Below, piece by piece: positions 15,484-21,695 of a DNA stretch of 24,610 nucleotides (position 1 is the stretch's first letter; the number at the start of each line of letters is the position of its first letter). The notes beneath the pieces are model-generated. The model made no database searches. It had not been told where the DNA came from and saw only the letters and a program-made list of their open reading frames with translations. The DNA is from Actinomycetota bacterium. Its GTDB lineage: Bacteria; Actinomycetota; Actinomycetes; Nanopelagicales; Nanopelagicaceae. A program made the translations under genes and the position numbers. The DNA is taken from the NCBI GenBank assembly GCA_002737595.1, contig NSHZ01000016.1, positions 1 to 24,610 of the forward strand, given 5' to 3'.

Positions 15484-16031
15484 CTGAGTACAACGTCTGT
15501 GTCTATTGTTCCTCTTCGCTCGACATAGATCAGAAATATATTGATTTAGCTAGAGAAGTAGGGCTGGAGATTGCCAATCGTGGCTGGGGGCTGGTCTCCG
15601 GCGGCGGAAATATCTCCATGATGGGAGCGGTCGCGCAAGGCGCACGTGCCGGCGGCGGGCACACTCTCGGCATCATTCCGAAAGCGCTCATAGAGCGTGA
15701 AGTGGGCGATCAAGACTCCGATGAATTGATCATTGTGGATGACATGCGCATTCGCAAAGGATTAATGGAAACTCATTCACAGGCATTCCTCTCGCTACCT
15801 GGCGGTATCGGAACGCTTGAAGAACTCTTTGAAATTTGGGTTGGTAGATATCTTTCCTTCCACTCTCAACCCGTCGTAGTACTTGACCCGTTTGACGATT
15901 TTGCATTTCTACATCTGCAAATTGATCATCTGGCGAAGAAAGGTTTCATCAAGTCAGGCCAACGAGAAATCATCAAATGGACGAAGTCAGTGGATGAGGC
16001 ACTTGATGCATGCGAAAGGAAGACCGACTGA
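15480..16031 (+). CDS. LOG-family (TIGR00730) Rossmann-fold protein
   Basis: 183-aa protein of the lysine-decarboxylase-like/LOG family. Characterised members hydrolyse cytokinin riboside 5'-monophosphates or other nucleoside monophosphates to base and ribose-5-phosphate. VCVYCSSS opens the fold, SGGGNISMMGAVA (40-52) is the nucleotide loop (usually SGGGxxGLMG, so the Ile-Ser pair is a modest change), and PGGIGTLEELFEIW (107-120) is the catalytic PGGxGTxxE motif. GTG at 15471 is in frame, but the ATG at 15480 overlaps the dapE stop as ATGA and starts the conserved region. A LOG gene near dapE is also known in mycobacteria (Rv1205). The old name lysine decarboxylase should not be used despite the dap neighbours. 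Confidence 0.92.
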   Translation: MTEYNVCVYCSSSLDIDQKYIDLAREVGLEIANRGWGLVSGGGNISMMGAVAQGARAGGGHTLGIIPKALIEREVGDQDSDELIIVDDMRIRKGLMETHSQAFLSLPGGIGTLEELFEIWVGRYLSFHSQPVVVLDPFDDFAFLHLQIDHLAKKGFIKSGQREIIKWTKSVDEALDACERKTD

Positions 16032-16615
16032 TGTGGGGATTAACAAGTGGCGAGTGGATTGTGGGCGCACTGCTGGTATTCGTTGCACTGCTTTGGGTGT
16101 GCACTGCACCGCGCGCGCTGGGCTTCAAGGCGGCGCGACAAATAACTCGTGAAATTGAGATTGTGATCGACATTGATGCTCCACCTGCAAGAGTGTGGGA
16201 TGCCATTGTCGATTGGGAGAGTCAGAGTGCATGGATGGCACTGACACAAGTCTGGGTCGAACCGGGTTCATCTCGCGCAGGTGTGGGCGCCCGCATCGAA
16301 GCATTCACCGGTCTGCGGGCTCGAAAGGCTTCATCAAGCGGGCTCCCACTCATCGGTTTTCTCGACACCATGACAGTGACACGATGGGAGGCTCCCACCC
16401 GATGCGATGTATTGCATACCGGCAAAGTTGTGAAAGGAACTGGAACCTTCATTGTGGAGCCGCGAGCTGGCGGGATGGCGCGCTTTCGTTGGAGTGAAGT
16501 AGTTGAAGTGCCGGGGGGTTACTTGGGGGCCGCTCTCTGGCCGATTGCCCGCGTGGGCTTGCACGGCAGCGTTAAATTCTCATTAAAGGCTTTGGCTCGA
16601 TCCCTTCAAAGTTGA
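16031..16615 (+). CDS. Membrane-anchored SRPBCC (START-like) domain protein
   Basis: 194-aa protein. An N-terminal membrane segment lies at about 9-27 (GEWIVGALLVFVALLWVC), followed by a polyketide-cyclase-like SRPBCC fold: IEIVIDIDAPPARVWDAIVDWESQSAWM is the characteristic first strand and helix, then the beta-grip strands with VTRWEAPTRCDVLH and GTFIVEPRAGGMARFRWSE. These folds bind hydrophobic ligands; no ligand can be assigned. The ATG at 16031 overlaps the upstream TGA (TGATG); an in-frame ATG at 16010 is possible but lies inside the LOG gene. It is the third gene of the dapE operon. Its link to lysine synthesis is by position only. Confidence 0.8.
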   Translation: MWGLTSGEWIVGALLVFVALLWVCTAPRALGFKAARQITREIEIVIDIDAPPARVWDAIVDWESQSAWMALTQVWVEPGSSRAGVGARIEAFTGLRARKASSSGLPLIGFLDTMTVTRWEAPTRCDVLHTGKVVKGTGTFIVEPRAGGMARFRWSEVVEVPGGYLGAALWPIARVGLHGSVKFSLKALARSLQS

Positions 16616-16638
16616 CCCATTCACGCTCTCAAGCCCGG

Positions 16639-16644
16639 TACCGT
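16639..16644 (+). promoter_or_regulatory. -10 element for the sigma-4-like small gene
   Basis: TACCGT followed by 7 nt (CAGGGGC) and the GTG at 16652. It uses the same hexamer as the dapE promoter. The AGGGG next to the GTG is too close to work as a normal ribosome binding site. Confidence 0.45.
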
Positions 16645-16651
16645 CAGGGGC

Positions 16652-16873
16652 GTGAATGAGCAAAATTCCTTGGGCCCACTCCTTGGTGCCCCCGAATTGC
16701 TCGCTCGGCTGCCCCAGGAGGAGCAGATCTTGATCACTCTCCACTACATCAAAGGCCAAAGTTTGCAGGAGATCGCCACACTTCTCGGCGTCCCAGCTCG
16801 CTCTGTGGAGGTTATTTTGCGCCAGGGCAGAAGTAGATTGCTCGGCTTTCTGGGGATCTCAGAGGGTTCCTGA
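16652..16873 (+). CDS. Stand-alone sigma-70 region 4-like helix-turn-helix protein
   Basis: 73-aa protein. Residues 20-63 match sigma factor region 4: LPQEEQILITLHYIKGQSLQEIATLLGVPARSVEVILRQGRSRL has the LP-x-x-x-R/E opening, the L-x-Y-x-x-G-x-S-x-x-E-I-A-x-x-L-G turn and the basic recognition helix of ECF sigma factors. No region 2 (-10 recognition) precedes it: the 36 bp before the GTG are non-coding and then comes the SRPBCC gene. It could be a small DNA-binding regulator or a remnant of an ECF sigma factor. The intact frame and its own -10 argue for a working gene. The GTG start is chosen because it follows TACCGT-N7. Targets are unknown. Confidence 0.75.
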   Translation: MNEQNSLGPLLGAPELLARLPQEEQILITLHYIKGQSLQEIATLLGVPARSVEVILRQGRSRLLGFLGISEGS

Positions 16874-16970
16874 AGCGCAGTGAACGCCTCAGAGCTGCAC
16901 CTATAAGCGTCGAAACGAGCAGTTTTTGGTCTCTGGGCGCCTCCTCTGGGATACTTACCGCAGAGAAAAA

Positions 16971-16992
16971 CCCCAACCCTAACCCCAACCCC
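16971..16992 (+). repeat. Telomere-like C-tract (CCCCAA/CCCTAA units); G-quadruplex motif on the minus strand
   Basis: Four C-runs of 4, 3, 4 and 4 bases separated by AA, TAA and AA. The minus strand therefore has four G-runs with 2-3-nt loops, the pattern of a G-quadruplex. It ends one base before the GAGGAG ribosome binding site of the DUF3117 gene. The 131-bp gap upstream also holds a weak promoter candidate (TTGGTC, 18 nt, GATACT at 16950-16955), TCTGGG repeated at 16932 and 16945, and a TCTCTG/CAGAGA inverted repeat (16930-16966). Confidence 0.6.
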
Positions 16993-17004
16993 GAGGAGTG
17001 ATGT

Positions 17005-17184
17005 ATGGCCGCCATGAAGCCGCGGACTGGAAACGGTCCGATGGAAGTCACTAAAGAGGGTCGCGGATTGGTGATGCGAGTTCCGCTCGAAGGTGGCGGT
17101 CGTCTGGTCGTAGAGCTCAATGGGGCAGAAGCCCAAGAATTAGGCGACGCTTTACTCGCAGCGGTTCTCCTCGTTAAGAAGTAG
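17005..17184 (+). CDS. DUF3117 small conserved actinobacterial protein
   Basis: 59-aa protein of unknown function, very conserved across Actinobacteria (M. tuberculosis Rv1211). The sequence begins MAAMKPRTGNGPMEVTKEGR, the family hallmark, followed by LVMRVPLEGGGRLVVELN and a short helix EAQELGDALLAAV. There is no signal peptide or membrane segment, and no catalytic motif. GAGGAG ends 6 nt before the ATG, the strongest leadered start in the window apart from DUF1003. It is 3 nt upstream of the leucyl aminopeptidase gene, so they are probably one transcript. The leader contains the C-tract described separately. Confidence 0.95.
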   Translation: MAAMKPRTGNGPMEVTKEGRGLVMRVPLEGGGRLVVELNGAEAQELGDALLAAVLLVKK

Positions 17185-17187
17185 ACC

Positions 17188-18624
17188 ATGCCGCCACGGC
17201 TGGTAACTGGCACCTCGCGCACCACCGAAATACGGGTCCTTGCCGTTCTTGCTGGCGACTCCCTCGATTCTCACTTATCCTCCTACACTCTCGATCGTGA
17301 TATCTCGGTTGACTTGCCTGATTTCACTGGTGGGGCTGGTGAAGTTGGTGAAATTTCCGCTACTTCAGCTCAAGGTGTGCGCTCTCGATTAATAATGGTG
17401 GGACTCGGATCGGCACAAGCTGCCGAGGTGCGCAAAGCCGGCGCAGCTGCGGGTCGTCGTGTGCGCGGCAAAGCGAGTGTTGTTTCCGTTCATATCGCGC
17501 TGACTCACGCAGGTGCATTCCTCACTTCGCTTTCGATAGCTACTTACGCATTTAATGATCTGAAGTCTCTCTCGGATGGCACTAAGCAATTAGAAACGAT
17601 TGAAATCGATACAAAGGCAAAGTGGAGCAAGTTAGCCCACAATCAAGCAATCATCGACGGTATTTTTCTGGCTCGAGATTTGGTGCATACTCCGGCGAAT
17701 ATTAAGAGTCCGGCGTGGATGGCTGCGCAATCAGTGTTAGTTGCCACCGCGAATGGGCTAAAGAGTCGCGTTCGTGAAGAACGAGAACTTGAGAAGGAAG
17801 GCTTCGGAGGAATTCTCGCGGTCGGACAATCTTCGCGCGATCGTGGTCCTCGATTTATTGAATTAAGTTATGCCCCCCGGGGGAGTGCTAAGTGGCCGCA
17901 TGTTGTATTAATTGGTAAAGGAATAGTGTTCGATACGGGCGGGATATCACTGAAGCGTCCGTACGACATCATGATTGCCATGAAGAGCGATATGGCTGGG
18001 GTGGCTGGCATCATCGGCACGATGTCGACTCTCGGAGTTACCAAACCCAGAGTTCGAGTCACTGCGCTCCTCGCATGTGCCGAGAACACCATCTCTGGCA
18101 CCGCCCAGCGTCCTTCCGACGTCATCACGCACTTCGGTGGCATCACGGTCGAAGTCAAAGACACGGACGCCGAGGGAAGATTGGTGTTGGCAGATGCGCT
18201 CGCCTACGCCGCGGCGGTGTTGAAACCAGATGTGGTCATCGATATGGCAACACTGACCGGCGCAGCTACCTTGGGATTGGGACGACAATACGCCGCCCTC
18301 TATTCCAATGATGATGAGCTCGCCCTTGAGCTGGAAACCGCAGGATTAGCTTCGGGGGATCGTGCCTGGCGGATGCCCCTTATCGAGGATTATCGTGAAT
18401 CTTTGCGGAGTGATATCGCAGATCTCAGCAATATTTCATCAGGTGGAGTGGGGGCTGGTTCCATTACGGCTGCGCTCTTCCTCCAGCACTTTGTGGGCGA
18501 CTATCGGTGGGCTCATCTAGATATTGCAGGCAGTGGCCGGTCTGAAGTCGATGCCGGCGAAAACATCAAGGGCGGTACTGGCTACGGGGTTCGCCTCCTC
18601 ACGGAATGGTTGGTTCGTCAATGA
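17188..18624 (+). CDS. pepA: M17 leucyl (cytosol) aminopeptidase
   Basis: Two-metal aminopeptidase releasing N-terminal residues from peptides in the cytoplasm. Length is 478 aa. The N-terminal macro-like domain (about 10-150) is divergent. The catalytic C-terminal domain has GKGIVFDTGGISLK with metal ligands Lys244 and Asp249 and catalytic Lys256, MKSDMAG with Asp268, and DTDAEGRL with Asp327, Glu329 and catalytic Arg331. The M17 signature is normally NTDAEGRL; here its first residue (325) is Asp, next to two metal ligands. The ATG follows the DUF3117 stop by 3 nt with no ribosome binding site, suggesting coupling. The stop overlaps the methyltransferase ATG (ATGA). Confidence 0.95.
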   Translation: MPPRLVTGTSRTTEIRVLAVLAGDSLDSHLSSYTLDRDISVDLPDFTGGAGEVGEISATSAQGVRSRLIMVGLGSAQAAEVRKAGAAAGRRVRGKASVVSVHIALTHAGAFLTSLSIATYAFNDLKSLSDGTKQLETIEIDTKAKWSKLAHNQAIIDGIFLARDLVHTPANIKSPAWMAAQSVLVATANGLKSRVREERELEKEGFGGILAVGQSSRDRGPRFIELSYAPRGSAKWPHVVLIGKGIVFDTGGISLKRPYDIMIAMKSDMAGVAGIIGTMSTLGVTKPRVRVTALLACAENTISGTAQRPSDVITHFGGITVEVKDTDAEGRLVLADALAYAAAVLKPDVVIDMATLTGAATLGLGRQYAALYSNDDELALELETAGLASGDRAWRMPLIEDYRESLRSDIADLSNISSGGVGAGSITAALFLQHFVGDYRWAHLDIAGSGRSEVDAGENIKGGTGYGVRLLTEWLVRQ

Positions 18625-19238
18625 ATAATGTGGATGCGTTCATCGAAAATTTCCGAAGTGAAGATGATGCTTTAGCTGCTGCCCGAGCTCGCGCAGTAGA
18701 GGTGGGAAGTAATGAGCCCACAGCCGCCGTGGGTGCGCTGTCAGCCTTTTTTGCGGAATTAATTGATGCGAGAAACGTGGTGGAAGCGCGCACTGGCGTA
18801 GGCCTTACAGCATTGTGGTTGCTACGCGGATTAGATAAAGATGCAGTTCTTACAAGCATCGATGCGGAAGCTGAGCACATTCGCCTGGCGCGTGAATCCC
18901 TGGCCGAGTACCCCACTTCGCAAATCCGGTTGATCTCTGGTGATCCACTTGAACTCCTGGGTAGGTTGACTGACGGCGCCTACGACATGGTTTCCCTTCG
19001 CCTTGATGCACGTGATCTTGCCGCCGCTATTGAAGAGTCTCATCGCCTTCTTCGGGCTGGCGGCATTCTCTTTATTTCTAATGCGCTGGGAGAAGGGAAA
19101 GTCCCTGATCCCGCGCAGCGGGACGAAGTGACCATCGCAATACGTGAGGCTGGACGCCACCTAAGAAGCGAAGATCAGCGCTGGCGCACCACCCTTATCC
19201 CTGTAGGCGACGGTGTGCTGGTGGCCTTCCGGCTCTAA
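18621..19238 (+). CDS. O-methyltransferase family protein (Rv1220c-like)
   Basis: 205-aa class I SAM-dependent methyltransferase of the catechol-OMT-like family. Residues 53-62 (VVEARTGVGL) take the place of the usual VLEIGTGSG motif I, with Arg57 where a glycine is expected. Asp81 in TSIDAEAEHI is the ribose-binding acidic residue. YDMVSLRLDARD (121-132) replaces the usual YDLVFIDADK metal site. The C-terminal part LRAGGILFISNALGEGKVPDPAQRDEVTIAIRE is the Rv1220c-type segment. An in-frame ATG at 18606 lies inside pepA; the ATG at 18621 overlaps the pepA TGA and is preferred. The altered motif I and metal site suggest changed or lost catalysis. The next conserved gene is htrA, as in mycobacteria. 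Confidence 0.85.
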   Translation: MNNVDAFIENFRSEDDALAAARARAVEVGSNEPTAAVGALSAFFAELIDARNVVEARTGVGLTALWLLRGLDKDAVLTSIDAEAEHIRLARESLAEYPTSQIRLISGDPLELLGRLTDGAYDMVSLRLDARDLAAAIEESHRLLRAGGILFISNALGEGKVPDPAQRDEVTIAIREAGRHLRSEDQRWRTTLIPVGDGVLVAFRL

Positions 19239-19276
19239 TCACCTTCTTATCCCTCTCTAATCCCCCTCTAATCTCC
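19233..19276 (+). repeat. 11-bp tandem array, consensus CTCTAATCCCC, four units
   Basis: Units start at 19233, 19244, 19255 and 19266. Three begin with an exact CTCTAATC; the second (TTCTTATC) matches 6 of 8 positions. The first unit includes the methyltransferase stop codon. The 11-bp step is one helical turn, so the sites face the same side of the DNA, upstream of htrA. Confidence 0.7.
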
Positions 19277-19286
19277 AGAGAGTTTT
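19253..19286 (+). terminator. Possible weak terminator hairpin after the methyltransferase gene
   Basis: CTCTCT (19253-19258) can pair with AGAGAG (19277-19282), followed by TTTT. The stem is short and not GC-rich and the loop is 18 nt, so termination would be weak. It overlaps the 11-bp array, which may be the real reason for the pattern. Confidence 0.2.
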
Positions 19287-19292
19287 CACATT

Positions 19293-19323
19293 TGACTCAG
19301 CAAGATCTAAGGGGAGTGAGTCA
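19293..19323 (+). promoter_or_regulatory. Inverted repeat upstream of htrA, candidate operator
   Basis: TGACTCA (19293-19299) and its perfect reverse complement TGAGTCA (19317-19323) are separated by 17 nt. CATAAT (19322-19327) and GATAAT (19339-19344) are -10 candidates just downstream. The site lies between the 11-bp array and the htrA start. Confidence 0.4.
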
Positions 19324-19358
19324 TAATAAGTCCGGTTTGATAATCGAAAGAGGGAGTG

Positions 19359-20627
19359 ATGAATCAAGTGCCAGGTGACGAGGTTCCGTGGTGGAGCCGA
19401 CCTGCGCCCACGTCCATTACTCCGGCGACAACTACTCCGGCGACAACTACTCCGGCGACAACTACTCCGGCGACAACTACTCCGGCGATGTCGACGACTC
19501 CGCTCGCTTCCGCCCGACCTCAACTCCCTATTCTCTTCATGCTTGCCTTGGCTTTGGTGGCGGGAGTACTCGGTGGAGGCGTCGGATATTTTGCGGCTCA
19601 GTACTCCGATGCTCGCGTTAACTCAGATGTCCGTGAGCCATTTACAAATACATCAGACGGGCGAGCGTTAACTACTTCCACTTCCACGATTGAACGTGCG
19701 CCAGGTTCCATTGCGGGAATTGCTGCGAGCGTATTGCCATCGGTCGTGTCAATTTCGACCACCTCGAGCGCTGGATCCGGGACTGGCTCTGGATTTGTTA
19801 TTCGCTCCGACGGATACATTCTCACTAATAATCATGTGGTCGAAGATGCCGCAAATAGTACTGGCAGTATCACTGTGCAATTTAATGGCGGTAAGAGCGT
19901 CTCTGCAGAGATCGTTGGTCGCGATGCCACTTACGACTTGGCAGTCATCAAAGTTAAATTAACCAATCTAAAATCACTGGTGCTTGGCGACAGCGATAAG
20001 GTCGTGGTGGGCGATTCAGTAATTGCAATTGGTTCGCCGCTTGGCCTCACAGGTACGGTGACAACTGGTGTAGTCAGTGCGAAAGATCGACCAGTGAGTG
20101 CTGGTGGCAGATTTGATTCACAAAACTCATTTATTAATGCCATTCAAACCGATGCTGCTATCAATCCTGGAAATTCGGGTGGACCACTCGTAGATGCCAC
20201 TGGTGCCGTTATTGGAATCAATTCGGCAATCGCCTCAATGAGTTCATCACGTGGGCAATCCGGTTCTATCGGTTTAGGTTTTGCGATTCCGATCAATCAA
20301 GCCAAGCGCACCGCTGAGCAATTAATTGCTACCGGAAAATCATCTCATCCCATCCTGGGCGTTTCGCTGGATCTGCAATTTGCTGGACCTGGTGCGCGTA
20401 TTTCTACTGTGCCCGGAGCGGTCGTGACCGGTGGTCCAGCAGCTGAGGCGGGTCTACGTTCGGGTGATCTCATCTTGTCGCTTGACGGACGTAATGTGGC
20501 AAATGCCGAAGAACTCATTGTGGCAATTCGCTCGCATGCTCCGGGAGACAAAGTAAAGATTTCGTACATGCGCGCAAAGAAAACCATTGAAGTCACAGTT
20601 ACCTTGGTGGCAGCTCCAGCAAATTAA
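19359..20627 (+). CDS. htrA: Membrane-anchored HtrA/DegP-type serine protease with PDZ domain
   Basis: Envelope quality-control protease of 422 aa. The cytoplasmic N-terminus (1-55) is a Pro/Thr/Ala tail with four perfect TPATT repeats (21-40). One membrane segment follows at about 57-80. The trypsin-like domain (about 115-310) has the full triad: His159 in TNNHVV, Asp193 in YDLAVIKV, and Ser273 in GNSGGPL. A PDZ domain occupies about 325-420 (HPILGVSL, GPAAEAGLRSGDLILSLDG). The start is ATG at 19359 after AGAGGGAG; GTG at 19356 is adjacent and also possible. In mycobacteria sigE and rseA lie just before htrA; here the methyltransferase is the direct neighbour. The gene ends 6 nt from the convergent ornithine-cyclodeaminase-like gene. 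Confidence 0.94.
   Translation: MNQVPGDEVPWWSRPAPTSITPATTTPATTTPATTTPATTTPAMSTTPLASARPQLPILFMLALALVAGVLGGGVGYFAAQYSDARVNSDVREPFTNTSDGRALTTSTSTIERAPGSIAGIAASVLPSVVSISTTSSAGSGTGSGFVIRSDGYILTNNHVVEDAANSTGSITVQFNGGKSVSAEIVGRDATYDLAVIKVKLTNLKSLVLGDSDKVVVGDSVIAIGSPLGLTGTVTTGVVSAKDRPVSAGGRFDSQNSFINAIQTDAAINPGNSGGPLVDATGAVIGINSAIASMSSSRGQSGSIGLGFAIPINQAKRTAEQLIATGKSSHPILGVSLDLQFAGPGARISTVPGAVVTGGPAAEAGLRSGDLILSLDGRNVANAEELIVAIRSHAPGDKVKISYMRAKKTIEVTVTLVAAPAN
19418..19488 (+). repeat. 15-bp perfect tandem repeat inside htrA (4.7 copies)
   Basis: Unit TACTCCGGCGACAAC at 19418, 19433, 19448 and 19463, with an 11-base partial fifth copy from 19478. All copies are identical. The period is a multiple of three, so copy-number change keeps the reading frame and only lengthens or shortens the TPATT tail before the membrane segment. 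Confidence 0.95.
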
Positions 20628-20633
20628 CGCGCC

Positions 20634-21608
20634 TTACACCTCGATGGTGCGTCCAAACTTGCTACCCTCTGCTCGTTGCATGAGTAGGCCAGCAAGTGCG
20701 GCATCCTGGATGCCAATTCCTACACTGTTATAGATCCATAAGTCATCGCTTGAAGTACGGCGAAATCCGGCATTTAACTTTTCCCCAAAACTAATCAGGG
20801 TTGTGGGGTCGAGAGTACCTGCGGCGATTGCCTCCACTAGTGGACCAGCCTGGCGAATTGATGTATCAATATCATCTACTGCGATGGCAGCAGCGGCGTG
20901 CACGACATCTTGACCGTATTCGCATCTGCCGGGACCGAATGATCCAATGCTCACAAGTAGCTGAGTCTTAGCGAGCCAAGTTGCCTCCAGAAGTGGGGTG
21001 GTGGAATTAGTCGCTGTAATCACGACGTCGGCGCCTTCGATCGCCTCGCGTGCGCTTTTGGCGAGCGTGAATTCCAAGTGATGTGACTCCGCGAAGTTTA
21101 CGAGAATGTGGGCGCGTTCTGGATTTCTTGCAAAAGTACGAAATGTCGCCGATGGAAAGAGCTCGTGGAGAAACTCCATGTGCGAGATAATTTGTGGACC
21201 GCTTCCTATGAAAGCAATGGTTTTCGGCGCGGCTGCGGTGAAGGTCTCTACCGCGATGGCGCTAGCGGCTGCGGTTCGCATGAGAGTGACTGATTCGCCG
21301 TCGATGATGGTGTGCAATTCGCCGGTCTTCTCATCTGAAACCAAAATGGTCGCGTGAATAGTAGGTTTGCCGATCTCGGCGTTGGTTGGGTTGATACTCC
21401 CCATTTTGACCACCGCAGGTTGCCCTGTGCCAGCTCGCGCGAGGTAGGCAAAGGCCACGCTCTCGCGATCTCCCGGAAGTAGGGCGCGAGGAGCGAGGAG
21501 CGCCTCACCGCGGTACATGGCAGCAAAGACCTCTCGTTGGGTCTGCAACACGTCCTCAAGGCTCACGAGCGCGTGTACGTCGGCTGCTGAGAGGAAGTGC
21601 AGAGCCAC
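20634..21608 (-). CDS. Ornithine cyclodeaminase/mu-crystallin family protein
   Basis: NAD(P)-dependent family whose members include ornithine cyclodeaminase, alanine dehydrogenase and ketimine reductase. Length is 324 aa from GTG at 21608. The start is set by AAGGAGAT ending 3 nt upstream and by HFLSAADVHALV, the usual family opening; a longer open frame upstream to 21842 crosses the divergent tatB gene. Key residues: Lys68 in VVKMGS and Arg111 in LMRTAAASA match the catalytic Lys/Arg pair. The nucleotide loop is IGSGPQ (134-139), and VDDIDTS holds the expected late acidic residue. The late segment IYNSVGIGIQD matches the family SVGxxxQD motif. The substrate cannot be chosen among family members. 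It is transcribed against htrA and tatB, separating two genes that are adjacent in mycobacteria. Confidence 0.9.
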   Translation of the reverse strand: MALHFLSAADVHALVSLEDVLQTQREVFAAMYRGEALLAPRALLPGDRESVAFAYLARAGTGQPAVVKMGSINPTNAEIGKPTIHATILVSDEKTGELHTIIDGESVTLMRTAAASAIAVETFTAAAPKTIAFIGSGPQIISHMEFLHELFPSATFRTFARNPERAHILVNFAESHHLEFTLAKSAREAIEGADVVITATNSTTPLLEATWLAKTQLLVSIGSFGPGRCEYGQDVVHAAAAIAVDDIDTSIRQAGPLVEAIAAGTLDPTTLISFGEKLNAGFRRTSSDDLWIYNSVGIGIQDAALAGLLMQRAEGSKFGRTIEV

Positions 21609-21683
21609 GAGATCTCCTTCTTGAGTCGGGCGCAGCCAGTCGGGCAGGCAACGCTCAGATGCCCTAACCTTACCGATCGGGAT

Positions 21684-21689
21684 TAGGCT
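21684..21689 (+). promoter_or_regulatory. -10 element for leaderless tatB
   Basis: TAGGCT, then GGTCAC (6 nt), then ATG at 21696. It is identical in hexamer and spacing to the purK promoter. Confidence 0.55.
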
Positions 21690-21695
21690 GGTCAC

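Noticed and set aside
15480..16031. Lysine decarboxylase next to dapD/dapE
   Set aside because: PGGIGTLEE identifies the LOG family; lysine decarboxylase is an old misannotation for it.
16971..16992. A chromosome end or telomere
   Set aside because: Only four units, embedded between ordinary genes with conserved order on both sides.
19418..19488. CRISPR-like array
   Set aside because: Units are 15 bp, directly adjacent and without spacers, and they encode protein.
19375..19671. Other open frames through the htrA repeat, encoding LLRRQ or SGDNY repeats, and a Ser/Arg-rich minus-strand frame
   Set aside because: A repeat whose length is a multiple of three keeps every frame open; only the HtrA frame continues into a recognisable protein.
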